Shown piece after piece: positions 45,048-54,245 of a DNA stretch of 64,000 nt. This DNA comes from Winogradskyella sp. J14-2 (GTDB taxonomy: Bacteria > Bacteroidota > Bacteroidia > Flavobacteriales > Flavobacteriaceae), in the NCBI RefSeq assembly GCF_001971725.1, contig NZ_CP019388.1, forward strand, positions 1,302,001 through 1,366,000. The letters run 5' to 3'. How positions within the stretch are numbered: the stretch's first letter is position 1; each line of letters begins with the position of its first letter. The translations under genes and the position numbers were made by a program. The notes under the pieces were generated by a model. That model made no database searches. It was not told where the DNA came from and was given only the letters and a program-made list of their open reading frames with translations.

Positions 45048-45603
45048 TGAGTCTTTTAATTATTTTGAATGGTACACCAGCCACTATACAATTATCTGGC
45101 ACATCTTTATTAACTACTGTATTTGCCGCAACAATTACATTATTACCTATAGTCACCCCTTTTAAAACAACAGCCTTATCAGCAATCCATACATTATTTC
45201 CTATTTGTATTTTATCTGTATCATACCCCTCTAAAACCAAATCATCTCCTTTAAAGTCATAATGATGATCATGATCTAAAACTGAGACAAACTGAGCAAT
45301 GGTAACATTATTACCTATAGATATGTCACTAAAAGCAATAACTCTTGAATATTTATTTAAGTAAAAATTTTCACCAATTGTAAGATTTCCTTTTGCCTTT
45401 AATTCTGCATATTTAAACAGTCTGGCTTTACCATTTAAACTAATTTTACCTTGATCTTTAATACCAATAACAGCTCCTTTTTCTACAACAAAAGTTCGTT
45501 TGGTTTTAAGTTTATTACCGTACAGTAACTTTATAAACCAAAACTTCAATACACCAATGGAGTTAGAAAGGATACTAAATTTGTATGAAATGTTATTGAG
45601 CAA
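45040..45603 (-). CDS. Hexapeptide-repeat O-acetyltransferase (WbbJ/NodL-like)
   Basis: A 187-residue left-handed beta-helix acyltransferase. The hexapeptide repeats cover about residues 75-170 (TIGENFYLNKYS, SIGNNVTIAQFVSVLDHDHHYDF, QIGNNVWIADKAVVLKGVTIGNNVIVAANTVV), with the HDHHYD catalytic-loop histidine and the VPDNCIVAGVPFKIIK end. It probably acetylates a sugar hydroxyl of the repeat unit. Neighbours on both sides are sugar-modifying or transferring enzymes, so the glycan may be both acetylated and sulfated. Confidence 0.9.
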   Translation of the reverse strand: MLNNISYKFSILSNSIGVLKFWFIKLLYGNKLKTKRTFVVEKGAVIGIKDQGKISLNGKARLFKYAELKAKGNLTIGENFYLNKYSRVIAFSDISIGNNVTIAQFVSVLDHDHHYDFKGDDLVLEGYDTDKIQIGNNVWIADKAVVLKGVTIGNNVIVAANTVVNKDVPDNCIVAGVPFKIIKRLNE

Positions 45604-45604
45604 A

Positions 45605-46429
45605 TTATTGTTTTTTATGTGCTAAAGGTTCTATTATTTTCTCAGTAAATAGCCTTGTTGCTTTGATGAGATTATATCTTAAACGATTGTATTTATAATC
45701 ACTGTTTTCTTCTTTAAATTTAACAAGATCTTGTTCCAAATTACCCTTATACTTTTTTACAAATTCTGGGTACAATTGCGTCTTGGCCTCATTATATAAT
45801 TTAATATCTAAGCTATTATTTGCTATTATTTTTTCTTGAACTTCAACTGACAGATCTATAAACTTTACTTTTTTCTCATTGAGAGAATCATTCTTTACTT
45901 CGTAGTTTGGTCTTATCTTTTTATTGAACACCAATTGATTGAGCAAAAGTAAGGATTCATCATAACTTTCAAACACGCCTATAAAATCATAATGATTTTT
46001 TAAATTGTATAATGCTATATCAATATCTTCACTACCAGCAACGCGCCTTGTTATACAATTATTGAACTTATCTTCATTGATAAAAGACTCTATCGTCCAA
46101 TCGATACCTTTTTTATTGACTTGGTGGTTAAAATGAGACATGTATCTTGCTATAGGATCTCTTAAAAATGTAAAATATTTGATATTTTTATTTACGACAT
46201 CTTCATAGTTTGCATAGGTTCTTGTCGTATGCCCACCAATGCCACTCAAAAAAGGGTAAAGTTTTATAATTCTTTTTAACTCTAAACTCGATAGATAATT
46301 ATTGGGTTCATTAGACCAAAAATACCATGGCTTAAGCGATAAATATGTGGGCATATTATATTTAAGAGAATGACTAAAGGTTGTTCCTGCACATTTTTCG
46401 ATATGGATAAAGCAATAAAAATCTTTCAT
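45605..46429 (-). CDS. Sulfotransferase family 2-like protein
   Basis: A 274-residue protein opening with the 5'-phosphosulfate-binding loop FIHIEKCAGTTFSHSL (about residues 6-21). A 3'-phosphate segment, TFLRDPIARYMSHFNH, follows near residue 95. This is the signature pair of the Sulfotransfer_2 family, which moves sulfate from PAPS to carbohydrate. There is no signal peptide or membrane anchor, so it acts in the cytosol, probably on the lipid-linked unit. It lies 10 bp after the next sulfotransferase gene. PAPS-making genes are not in the window. Confidence 0.88.
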   Translation of the reverse strand: MKDFYCFIHIEKCAGTTFSHSLKYNMPTYLSLKPWYFWSNEPNNYLSSLELKRIIKLYPFLSGIGGHTTRTYANYEDVVNKNIKYFTFLRDPIARYMSHFNHQVNKKGIDWTIESFINEDKFNNCITRRVAGSEDIDIALYNLKNHYDFIGVFESYDESLLLLNQLVFNKKIRPNYEVKNDSLNEKKVKFIDLSVEVQEKIIANNSLDIKLYNEAKTQLYPEFVKKYKGNLEQDLVKFKEENSDYKYNRLRYNLIKATRLFTEKIIEPLAHKKQ

Positions 46430-46439
46430 AACAACATAC

Positions 46440-47321
46440 TTAATTTCTAAAACCCCACAGTTGCTCCAAGTCTTTACCTGTGAGTGTCGCTGTTTCTATA
46501 ACTTGAGGTCTAAACTTTTGTTCTAAAAGCTTTTGAGTGCTTTGACTTATCGTTGTTTCAATTTTTTTATCTCCTATATTTTTTTGCTCTAGTGCCTTAC
46601 CCAACCTTTTTCTGTATCGGAGTGGTAATAACGGCTTTAAAATCTTTGTTAAACCAGATTTTCGCATCACATAATTATAGAACTTAGACTTCGGCTGTGC
46701 GCTTGCATTAAGATGTACATACTTGAATTGAAAGCCATTATCTATACCCAAAAAATCACACACCTCTTTCATAACGTTTAGCTGTTTTTGTTTATCTATA
46801 AGTTCTTCAAATAGTACAAAGTGGCAATTTTCCCTTCCAAACATGTTAATAAACGGTTGTATTTGCTCCGCATAATAACCATGCTTTAGGTAAGTATTAT
46901 TAGATTGTTGCTCAAAGGTGTTTAACTCTCCTTTAAGTTCTGCCTCAATTGCTTGCTCAAAGGTGTTTTCTTCACGTAATGTTCTCTTAAAATAATTATA
47001 TGCAGAAGTCGCTCTTTTTATTGGATTTCTTAGGCAAATAATGATCTTAATGTCTTTATTATAGTCTTGTATTCTTTGGCAAGCTTTGTTATGAAAATAC
47101 ATGTAATTAACTGCACCATGCAGCGCTATATCTGTATCTCCTTTTTTGTAAAAGGATTCTAAATGCTTAATTCCTTTTTTAAAGAAATCTTCATTAGTAA
47201 AAAAATGATAATCTTTTATTTCTTCTGGTGCAAGCACCTGAGGATGTTGCCCTAACCAATCGTATAGACTTGTAGTACCTGCTTTTTGCGCACCAATTAA
47301 GAATGTGTTAATTTTTTTCAT
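46440..47321 (-). CDS. Sulfotransferase (Sulfotransfer_1-like)
   Basis: A 293-residue cytosolic sulfotransferase. The 5'-PSB loop is FLIGAQKAGTTSLYDWL (about residues 8-24), and the 3'-phosphate site is IICLRNPIKRATSAYNYF near residue 100. The C-terminus is basic (LRYRKRLGKALEQKN). It resembles heparan N-/O-sulfotransferase-like bacterial enzymes. It directly abuts the next sulfotransferase gene (stop and start adjacent). Acceptor sugar unknown; sulfation of the same polysaccharide is inferred from position. Confidence 0.9.
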   Translation of the reverse strand: MKKINTFLIGAQKAGTTSLYDWLGQHPQVLAPEEIKDYHFFTNEDFFKKGIKHLESFYKKGDTDIALHGAVNYMYFHNKACQRIQDYNKDIKIIICLRNPIKRATSAYNYFKRTLREENTFEQAIEAELKGELNTFEQQSNNTYLKHGYYAEQIQPFINMFGRENCHFVLFEELIDKQKQLNVMKEVCDFLGIDNGFQFKYVHLNASAQPKSKFYNYVMRKSGLTKILKPLLPLRYRKRLGKALEQKNIGDKKIETTISQSTQKLLEQKFRPQVIETATLTGKDLEQLWGFRN

Positions 47322-48164
47322 TTAAGACGAAAAATAATCATTATACACCTTACTATAAAAAGGTTTGCATAGTTTTATGAGAAACTTTTCATCGGGCTTT
47401 AAATTATGTTTCCATTTCTCTACAGAGTGTTTGGAAATCCCTTTTGTTTGTTCTCTGTTATAACTCGATCCTTTTACTTTAATTTGTAACAGTGCGTCTG
47501 AATATGCTATTGATAAGAAATTACATAGTCTTTTTATTTCGCCCTCACTGTTACTTAATAAGTTCTCATATTTTATAATAATAGCGTCATTTGAGTTCGA
47601 ATATTTTTTAAGGATTATACTATACCAAATCATCTGAATAAGCACGTATAGCATTATTGTTTTTCGGTTTACAAAATCACTTTTTAAAATCGGAAACTTA
47701 GATGAGCCTTTTATTTTAGTTTTCATAATTATTTCTGATGAACAAATTGCTCTGGGATCTCTCACTAAAAATATGATTTTAGAATTTGGATACCATCTTT
47801 TGAACTTTGATAAAAATGAAAAATGAAAAGGAAACTTAGCACCTATGATTTTCGCTTCTGATTTATTGATATTAGCTTTTTGAAACATCAATTCCTTAAA
47901 AACCGTTTTAGGTTCTTTTTTTTTCAGAATCGTATTAACATTATTAAGTTCTTCTGTAAACTGAATGAATTTTGGACTTATCTTTTTTAAGTCCTCTACA
48001 GCTGGGTGGTCGGTATTAGACAGGTATTTATATACACTTTTTGAATATGGGTTGTAAAATCCTAATTCTGGTGCTGTATATACCTCGAAGTGGTTATCTA
48101 GTATTTGTTTGGTCATTTTTGAACCTGACCTACTTAAGCCTAAAATTGTAAACGAATACTTCAT
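47322..48164 (-). CDS. Sulfotransferase domain protein
   Basis: A 280-residue protein with a PAPS-binding loop of the form LGLSRSGSKMTKQILD at the N-terminus and IIFLVRDPRAICSSEI near residue 135 for the 3'-phosphate. It differs clearly from its two neighbours, so the three are not recent duplicates. Lysine-rich and AT-rich coding. It overlaps the polymerase gene by 4 bp (ATGA type), which points to translational coupling. Substrate unknown. Confidence 0.85.
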   Translation of the reverse strand: MKYSFTILGLSRSGSKMTKQILDNHFEVYTAPELGFYNPYSKSVYKYLSNTDHPAVEDLKKISPKFIQFTEELNNVNTILKKKEPKTVFKELMFQKANINKSEAKIIGAKFPFHFSFLSKFKRWYPNSKIIFLVRDPRAICSSEIIMKTKIKGSSKFPILKSDFVNRKTIMLYVLIQMIWYSIILKKYSNSNDAIIIKYENLLSNSEGEIKRLCNFLSIAYSDALLQIKVKGSSYNREQTKGISKHSVEKWKHNLKPDEKFLIKLCKPFYSKVYNDYFSS

Positions 48165-49357
48165 GCTTTACTTAATCTATTACTTAGATATGGTATTATA
48201 TGTTTTAAATACACAACACCCAACAAATATCCTAATGAGATGCTCAAGACAATACTATCTGTTCTGTTGGTACCAGAAAATAAGCCTCTTCCAAAGAATA
48301 CGGTTAAACAAAATAACAGTAATGTATATAAGTAATTATCGTATTTTTTTAATCTTTTAATGTTTTTATAAAACCTTACCAATAGGTAAGACCACAAAGT
48401 AAGCCCTATTAATCCTAAATCTATGAGGTATTCTACAAAATCATTATGAGCAACGTGTCCTTCTATTTTTGGTGATGCATAAAAGCCAAATCCAAATATC
48501 TGATTAAACAAAGATGCATCTGCCCAAAAGAACAGCAAAGTTTTCCATATAACATCTCTGCCTGAGCCAACTGTACCACGTTTCTCATTTTCTATGTTTA
48601 CCATTCTGTGCATTAAACTATCATAAGCACTCTCTACAAAGTAAAGTCCGGCCAACAGTAGAACCCCAATAAAAATGATGGCTCTCCAGTCTAATTTAAA
48701 ATTTCTAAAAACTTTTCTGAAGTTTTTTGACGCATAGATAATTAAAATAACAAAAACTACCACGGCACCACGTTTACCAGAGAAAAGTGTTAATACTAGG
48801 CACATGGCAAACATCCAAAAATTTTGCTTTCTGTATCTGTGCATTAAAATTGGTAATAACATTAAAAAAATGTAGCCTGCTGAGGTATTTACAACCTCCA
48901 CGCCTAATTTTACCTCTCTATTATTTAGTGCAATAACGACCTCCGTAATGCCGTTAAACATTAAAACGGCAATAAGCATTGTTAATGTCTTACCCACTAA
49001 ATGTCTGTTTACAGTAGCATTATAGAAAAAATAGATTGTTGTTAAGATATATATTAGGATAATAGCAGACCTTACATTAACGCTTGCATACTCTGAAGGA
49101 AATCCTATAAGACTGAAAAAAAAATAGGCTACACCTGTGATAACAAAAAACAGCCAAACTTTAAGAAACCCAAAAAACTTCCATAACTTAGGTCGTTTTC
49201 CTAGGTAATAGACGTTATACACCAACATACCTATAAGTGAAGCTCCAGCCACTAGCTGAACAATTGGTCGCTCTGCTTTCTCTTCGCCTCTGATAAGTAC
49301 ATCTGCACCCAAATAACAGAGTACCAATATTAATGTTATGTAAAAGACTTGCTTCAT
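48161..49357 (-). CDS. O-antigen polymerase/ligase-like membrane protein (Wzy candidate)
   Basis: A 398-residue polytopic protein with roughly ten to twelve hydrophobic helices and one long periplasmic loop. A conserved segment, GSGRDVIWKTLLFFW then FGFGFYASPKIEGHVAHNDFVEYLIDLGLIG, is typical of the Wzy_C/O-antigen ligase family. It would polymerise repeat units on the periplasmic face. With the flippase at 50.4-51.6 kb and the Wzc/Wza pair it completes a Wzx/Wzy-dependent pathway. Wzy and WaaL cannot be separated by sequence alone; location in the locus favours Wzy. Confidence 0.85.
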   Translation of the reverse strand: MKQVFYITLILVLCYLGADVLIRGEEKAERPIVQLVAGASLIGMLVYNVYYLGKRPKLWKFFGFLKVWLFFVITGVAYFFFSLIGFPSEYASVNVRSAIILIYILTTIYFFYNATVNRHLVGKTLTMLIAVLMFNGITEVVIALNNREVKLGVEVVNTSAGYIFLMLLPILMHRYRKQNFWMFAMCLVLTLFSGKRGAVVVFVILIIYASKNFRKVFRNFKLDWRAIIFIGVLLLAGLYFVESAYDSLMHRMVNIENEKRGTVGSGRDVIWKTLLFFWADASLFNQIFGFGFYASPKIEGHVAHNDFVEYLIDLGLIGLTLWSYLLVRFYKNIKRLKKYDNYLYTLLLFCLTVFFGRGLFSGTNRTDSIVLSISLGYLLGVVYLKHIIPYLSNRLSKA

Positions 49358-49369
49358 TAACTTCAGCGC

Positions 49370-50380
49370 TTATAACTCTAATAATGTTTTTACATTAACA
49401 ACTTTAATATTATTCTGAACAAAAAACTCATAAACCTCATCTATTCTATTCCAATTGGCATTACCTCTCCAATCTCTATTTATAGCAATTGCCATAAACT
49501 GGGTATTAAAACTCATTCTACTTAATACATAAAGAGAGGTGGAGAAATACCCAAGAATAAATTTAGGTCTTTTGCTAGCTTTGAAATAAAACATCTCAAA
49601 AGGCATGGTATTTTTTACAATTTCAAAATCAATTCTTCTATCTAAATTTTCAACCCTGTGTGGAAAATACTTTATTTTTAAATGATTATTCTCAGCAAAT
49701 ACTTTTAATGTTTTAAAAACTGTATTGCTTGCTTCTTGTGTAATAAATTGTTTTTCTAAAAGAGGGCTACCTAAAAACCACACTTCGTTAATTAGTTCTA
49801 CTTGGTTATCTAAATATTTTTGCTTTGTATAACTAAAATTATTGATTAATAGTTCGTCTTGTTTGCCTGGCAAAATATTGAAGCACGTAAAAAAGGTAAT
49901 GCTCTTTGGTAGTGGTTTTTTAGGGTTTAAAAACAAAAACTCCAAAAATCCTTTTTGATTTAGAATAGTTCCTCTACTTGTTCTGTATTGGTTTTTATTT
50001 CTAAGTTTTAGTATGTTTATTGTTGCCGCTCCATCATCAACGACAACAGGCCTCGTTTTGCGCACATTTTTAAGAACGTACTTAGACCAATGATTATCTA
50101 AATTACCTACTATAGGTGTGTGTGTATTAAATTGATTTAATAATTTTTTAGTTTTTAAGAATCTTAGCCAGTAATTGCCCTTGCCCAACATTGGTATATG
50201 TATATTAGCAAATTGCTTTATTTCATCAAATTCATTTACAATCTGGTTTATGGCAATTTGTCTTTCTGATAGTAAAACAAGTTCACAATCACTATAATCA
50301 ATGCTCTTAGCATGAAGATATTCTAATACATTGATGAATTGAAATGGGCTTAAAACCAGAAGAACATATCTCTTTGTCAT
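49370..50380 (-). CDS. Putative sialyltransferase-like glycosyltransferase (GT52/polysialyltransferase-type)
   Basis: A 336-residue soluble protein. It starts YVLLVLSPFQFINVLEYL, similar to the TPLQ/N start of GT52 and bacterial polysialyltransferase families. Further on it has VVVDDGAATINIL (compare the D/E-D-G motif), KYFPHRVE (compare the HP motif) and LGYFSTSLYVLSRM (compare the S-S/T-x-L motif). These recall the conserved motifs of bacterial CMP-sialic-acid transferases. Since the same run makes a CMP-nonulosonic acid, it is the best candidate for its transfer. This is inference from motif resemblance; other annotations would call it hypothetical. Confidence 0.6.
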   Translation of the reverse strand: MTKRYVLLVLSPFQFINVLEYLHAKSIDYSDCELVLLSERQIAINQIVNEFDEIKQFANIHIPMLGKGNYWLRFLKTKKLLNQFNTHTPIVGNLDNHWSKYVLKNVRKTRPVVVDDGAATINILKLRNKNQYRTSRGTILNQKGFLEFLFLNPKKPLPKSITFFTCFNILPGKQDELLINNFSYTKQKYLDNQVELINEVWFLGSPLLEKQFITQEASNTVFKTLKVFAENNHLKIKYFPHRVENLDRRIDFEIVKNTMPFEMFYFKASKRPKFILGYFSTSLYVLSRMSFNTQFMAIAINRDWRGNANWNRIDEVYEFFVQNNIKVVNVKTLLEL

Positions 50381-50383
50381 ACT

Positions 50384-51643
50384 TTAATTTCTTTTGGCTT
50401 TTTTGAGAAACACATAATAATTAAACATATTAATACATTCTGTAACTGCAGCTGCTATAGACACTCCTAAAAGTAAATCATCATATATTGTTACAAACAC
50501 GTATGAACAGATTAACAAACTAAACAGCCTAAACGAAATTAAATACTTAAAGAATTTAAACTCTTTAAGACTATTAAGCGCCACATGAAACACCGTATTA
50601 ACGCTATAAAACACACCAGAAAATACCATTATCTGAGCTGCTAAAATACCGTCTTTATATTTAGGAAACACTATTGGAATAGCATAAGGCAATAAAAACA
50701 CTAATACCAAGCCAACACCTAGCATTACCAAAAAGAGATATTTAACGGTCTGTAATGCTGTTTTAAATACATTTTCTTTATTCCCATCTTGACCAAATTT
50801 AAAGGTCATTTTAGGGAATAAGTATCTGTTTAAAAATTTTGGAATTGCTAAAACCGCATTATTAATATTGGCTGCAGGAGCAAATAAACCGACTAGTAGC
50901 GGACTTCCAAAAATCACTAAGACCAATCTTGGTACTGAGCGCGAGATTACACCAATATAGTTCCAGAAAAAAATTGGGAAACCAACTTTAAACAGGTCTA
51001 TAAAATCTTCCTTGTTGAAGTTGTATTTTATTTTATAAGGTCGGTATATTTTGAATAAAATCACAAAAACACCATTAATAACAAATTGATAAGCAACGTA
51101 ACCCCAAATATCAAAAACGTATATTAATGGAATAAGCAACACATAAAGCGCACTTATTGCCAACTGGATATTGGTAAGCTTAGCAAATTCCTTGGACGTT
51201 CTGTAAGTTGCTCCCAGGAAACTTCTTTGAATATTGAAAAATGCCAAAGACCCTGCAAACATTAACATTGCCAGACCTTCCTTTTCTATCGTTTTAGTAG
51301 TATATAATACTATAGCTACAATTGTTAAAACTACATATAGAGCAACCACCAACTTGTTTATAAATGCACCAGCGGTTTTTAATTTTGCCAATGCTGTATC
51401 TATACGATCTTTACCTAACCAATACGGTAACTCTCTGTTAATACCTTGCGGTATTCCTAAGGCAAGTAATTGCACATAACCAATAAAAACCGTGTAACTC
51501 TGCCATCTCCCTAGTTCTTCAGGTTTAATCCAACTCAGCACTATAAAACCTGTAATAAGAGATGTAAAGGTCATCAAAAGACCAGACACTACATATCTAC
51601 CACCTGCTGAATGCTTTTTTATATTGGTTAGTTTTTTTTTCAA
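50384..51643 (-). CDS. Polysaccharide flippase (Wzx/MOP family)
   Basis: A 419-residue membrane protein with about twelve hydrophobic helices, starting SGLLMTFTSLITGFIVLSW and following the RfbX/MATE-like order (LGIPQGINRELPYWLG early; LVGLFAPAANINNAVLAIPKF at the centre). It flips the lipid-linked repeat unit to the periplasm. Located between the sulfotransferase (51.7 kb) and the GT52-like gene. Sulfation and sugar transfer by the cytosolic enzymes around it would precede its step. Confidence 0.9.
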   Translation of the reverse strand: MKKKLTNIKKHSAGGRYVVSGLLMTFTSLITGFIVLSWIKPEELGRWQSYTVFIGYVQLLALGIPQGINRELPYWLGKDRIDTALAKLKTAGAFINKLVVALYVVLTIVAIVLYTTKTIEKEGLAMLMFAGSLAFFNIQRSFLGATYRTSKEFAKLTNIQLAISALYVLLIPLIYVFDIWGYVAYQFVINGVFVILFKIYRPYKIKYNFNKEDFIDLFKVGFPIFFWNYIGVISRSVPRLVLVIFGSPLLVGLFAPAANINNAVLAIPKFLNRYLFPKMTFKFGQDGNKENVFKTALQTVKYLFLVMLGVGLVLVFLLPYAIPIVFPKYKDGILAAQIMVFSGVFYSVNTVFHVALNSLKEFKFFKYLISFRLFSLLICSYVFVTIYDDLLLGVSIAAAVTECINMFNYYVFLKKAKRN

Positions 51644-51693
51644 TTATCACGAAATTAAAAGAATACATGGTCAAAATTAAACCCTAACTTTAT

Positions 51694-52521
51694 TTATGTA
51701 TTCTTATTAGCTTGTATAGATTTTTTAGTCAACACATAATTCCAATCTTGGTCAAATTTTTCATTTATTTCTAACACAGTATTAGGGTTGAGCATAAATT
51801 TTTTACCAAAATCAGGTAAATATTTCTGACAAATTTTACGAGGAGTAATATTTAAAAACTTGAAAAGTTTACTATACAGCAACTTAAATCTAAACATCTT
51901 ATGAAACTTAATATCTATATAATTTAAGCGGTATAATAATTTTGTTTGAAAATTAGTACGAATACCTGAATTCACCTTTTTTGATTCAAAATTTATAGAT
52001 GCGTCTTCTAACCCTAAAAATTCTGAAAACGACTTATGAAATGATTCCATTGCTCTTAAATCGTCTAACGTGTAGATAAAAACATCTTCAAAATTATGTT
52101 GTATTACTTCAATAAAACTTCTAAAAACTACATCTTCTTGTTTTAAAACACCTGTATTCTCAAAATTGAAAAAATCTTTAAACTTTAAAGCATTCCCTTC
52201 ATGCAGGAATTGCTTGTAAGATGACAATATATAATCTGAATGCTTCCTAAAACCAACAACAATTTTAGCCTCTGGATACATTTCTTTTATGCTATTGATT
52301 GTACTAATACACTCTTCTAATTTATTTCCACCAAATAATCTTCCACTTAAGTTTTCTTCGGATATTAAGACAGGTTGTTTAGCTATATTCATACCCATTA
52401 ATACCTTGTAATACGGCTCACTGGCTTTAATGTATTTTAGTGCTAATTGTGGAAAATACTCCCTTTGCAGATATGTTGTGCCTGTTTTATGTAAACCTAT
52501 ATGAAATATAATGTTACTCAT
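51694..52521 (-). CDS. Sulfotransferase-like protein
   Basis: This 275-residue protein has the PAPS-binding loop IIFHIGLHKTGTTYLQ at the very N-terminus and IVVGFRKHSDYILSSYKQF near residue 95 as the 3'-phosphate region. It shares little with the three sulfotransferases at 45.6-48.2 kb. It overlaps neuA/legF by 8 bp, tying it to the nonulosonate genes. A role in sulfating the nonulosonic acid or its neighbour sugar is a guess from position. Confidence 0.82.
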   Translation of the reverse strand: MSNIIFHIGLHKTGTTYLQREYFPQLALKYIKASEPYYKVLMGMNIAKQPVLISEENLSGRLFGGNKLEECISTINSIKEMYPEAKIVVGFRKHSDYILSSYKQFLHEGNALKFKDFFNFENTGVLKQEDVVFRSFIEVIQHNFEDVFIYTLDDLRAMESFHKSFSEFLGLEDASINFESKKVNSGIRTNFQTKLLYRLNYIDIKFHKMFRFKLLYSKLFKFLNITPRKICQKYLPDFGKKFMLNPNTVLEINEKFDQDWNYVLTKKSIQANKNT

Positions 52522-53197
52522 CCATTTTAAAAATTTCTTCGGCTACTTTCCAATCCATTACTGTATCTATATCATGGGAGCTTAATTCATCCATTTCAAA
52601 CTTTTTCACTTTAACCAGTTGTGCTAAAGAATTAGCTTCAATTGATCTTGTATTTATGATATAAATAGCACCATTAAGTTCCCAAACTTTTGGCACATCT
52701 TGCCTTCTGGTGGCATTAGATACTTTAGACTTTACCAAATACCCTTGCTCGTTTTCTTCTCTAAGTACGTAATAAGGATTAGATTTTGTTTCTTTTACCG
52801 AAACCAGCATATCTAAGTTGTCATTATAGTGAGTTAAAGCATCCTTAATATGTTGGGCTGTTCTAAAAGGTGATGTAGGTTGAAGCAATATTAATGTATC
52901 TGCATGGTATCCTCTTTCTGCATAGAATGTTAAGGCATGTTTTATAACACTTTCTGAGGTTGCAGTATCCGTTGCTAATACCTTTGGACGTAGAAAAGGG
53001 ACTTCTAAACCAAAGGATTCGACTGTGCTTTTTATTTTTTGGTCATCAGTGGAGACACATATTACATGATCATTAAATATCGCTCTAGCAGCATCAATAG
53101 TGTATTGTATTAAAGGTTTACCGTTTAGCAACTTAATGTTTTTTCCCGGCACACCTTTAGACCCTCCTCTGGCTGGTATTAGAACTAATGGTCTCAA
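52514..53197 (-). CDS. CMP-nonulosonate (acylneuraminate) cytidylyltransferase
   Basis: A 227-residue enzyme that activates sialic, legionaminic or related acids with CTP. The N-terminal nucleotide motif LIPARGGSKGVPGKNIKLL and the later LLQPTSPFRTAQHI are diagnostic. The metal and substrate region WELNGAIYIINT is present. It follows the PtmE-like gene by 1 bp. The neighbouring LegB/LegC-type enzymes favour a legionaminic-type substrate (LegF) over N-acetylneuraminate (NeuA). Confidence 0.92.
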   Translation of the reverse strand: MRPLVLIPARGGSKGVPGKNIKLLNGKPLIQYTIDAARAIFNDHVICVSTDDQKIKSTVESFGLEVPFLRPKVLATDTATSESVIKHALTFYAERGYHADTLILLQPTSPFRTAQHIKDALTHYNDNLDMLVSVKETKSNPYYVLREENEQGYLVKSKVSNATRRQDVPKVWELNGAIYIINTRSIEANSLAQLVKVKKFEMDELSSHDIDTVMDWKVAEEIFKMDE

Positions 53198-53198
53198 A

Positions 53199-54245
53199 TT
53201 AGAATTTTATGGTGTTAATATCTATTTGTGCTTTTTCAAAATCTTCGTGCTTACCCACGTCTAGCCAATACCCAATTAATGGAAAAGAAATTACTTTTTT
53301 GTTCATTTCTATAAGTTTTTCCATTAAATCCGTGGCGTTAAAAAATACATTTTTAGGAATGACGTCTAGTACTTCTTTTTTCATTAAATAAATACCACCA
53401 TTAGAATAATAGGTATAGGTTGGTTTTTCTTTAAAATCTATAATATGATTATTAGATGTCTCTAATACAGCATAAGGTATACTTACATTGTAAGGTATTG
53501 TAACTACAGCCAAATCCGCATCTTGCTTTATAAAATCTAAGTAAAATGCTTCGTAATCTAAATTGGTTAACACATCTGAATTGGATATTAAAACATGATT
53601 ATGCTTAAAATCTTTGATTTTAGAAACGGAACCAATGGTACCTAGAGGCTCATCTTCCCAAACGTAACTAATAGCACAGTTCTTTTCACTACCATCACTA
53701 AAGTAATCTTCTATCTGCTCACCTAAATATCTTACAGAAAACCAAAAATCGTCTATACCGTAAAGTGCTAAACGGTCTACATTGTGCTCCATAATGGGTT
53801 TACCTCCTACATTAAGAAGCGGTTTTGGGGTTGTATCTGTGAGTGGTCTTAATCGTTGCCCTCTGCCTCCTGCCATAATAACGGCATCTACAGGCAAGTA
53901 TGAACGCATAAATCTAAAATTAACGATATTAATAACTCTATCGTCTTTATCTAAAACTGGTATAATTTTAAAGTTTCGTTCTCTAAACTCTATAATTTGA
54001 AGTATATCTCTTTCGTCTTTTCTTATAAATTTAGGATTATCTTGTATTATAGCTTCTACAGACTCATCTATGTTAACTCCTTTAAGCAAACCTCTACGCA
54101 CATCACCATCTGTTAATGAGCCTATAAGTTTATCTGAATCATCTACAACAAAAACAACAGCATTAGCTGCCAAAACGTCTAATTTTGCCAAAGCTTCGCG
54201 TATGGTTGTTTTATTAAGAACTAAATGCTCTCTATAGTTTATCAT
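53199..54245 (-). CDS. Sugar-1-phosphate nucleotidyltransferase with CBS pair (PtmE-like)
   Basis: A 348-residue protein. Two CBS motifs occupy about residues 1-115 (VFVVDDSDKLIGSLTDGDVRRGLL, then FKIIPVLDKDDRVINIV). The rest is a nucleotidyltransferase with VIMAGGRGQRLRPLTDTTPKPLL and LLVNSDVL-like ILISNSDVLTN. This architecture matches PtmE of Campylobacter, which makes GDP-glucosamine for legionaminic acid synthesis. The GDP rather than UDP preference is taken from that family. It overlaps the LegG-type gene by 14 bp. Confidence 0.88.
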   Translation of the reverse strand: MINYREHLVLNKTTIREALAKLDVLAANAVVFVVDDSDKLIGSLTDGDVRRGLLKGVNIDESVEAIIQDNPKFIRKDERDILQIIEFRERNFKIIPVLDKDDRVINIVNFRFMRSYLPVDAVIMAGGRGQRLRPLTDTTPKPLLNVGGKPIMEHNVDRLALYGIDDFWFSVRYLGEQIEDYFSDGSEKNCAISYVWEDEPLGTIGSVSKIKDFKHNHVLISNSDVLTNLDYEAFYLDFIKQDADLAVVTIPYNVSIPYAVLETSNNHIIDFKEKPTYTYYSNGGIYLMKKEVLDVIPKNVFFNATDLMEKLIEMNKKVISFPLIGYWLDVGKHEDFEKAQIDINTIKF

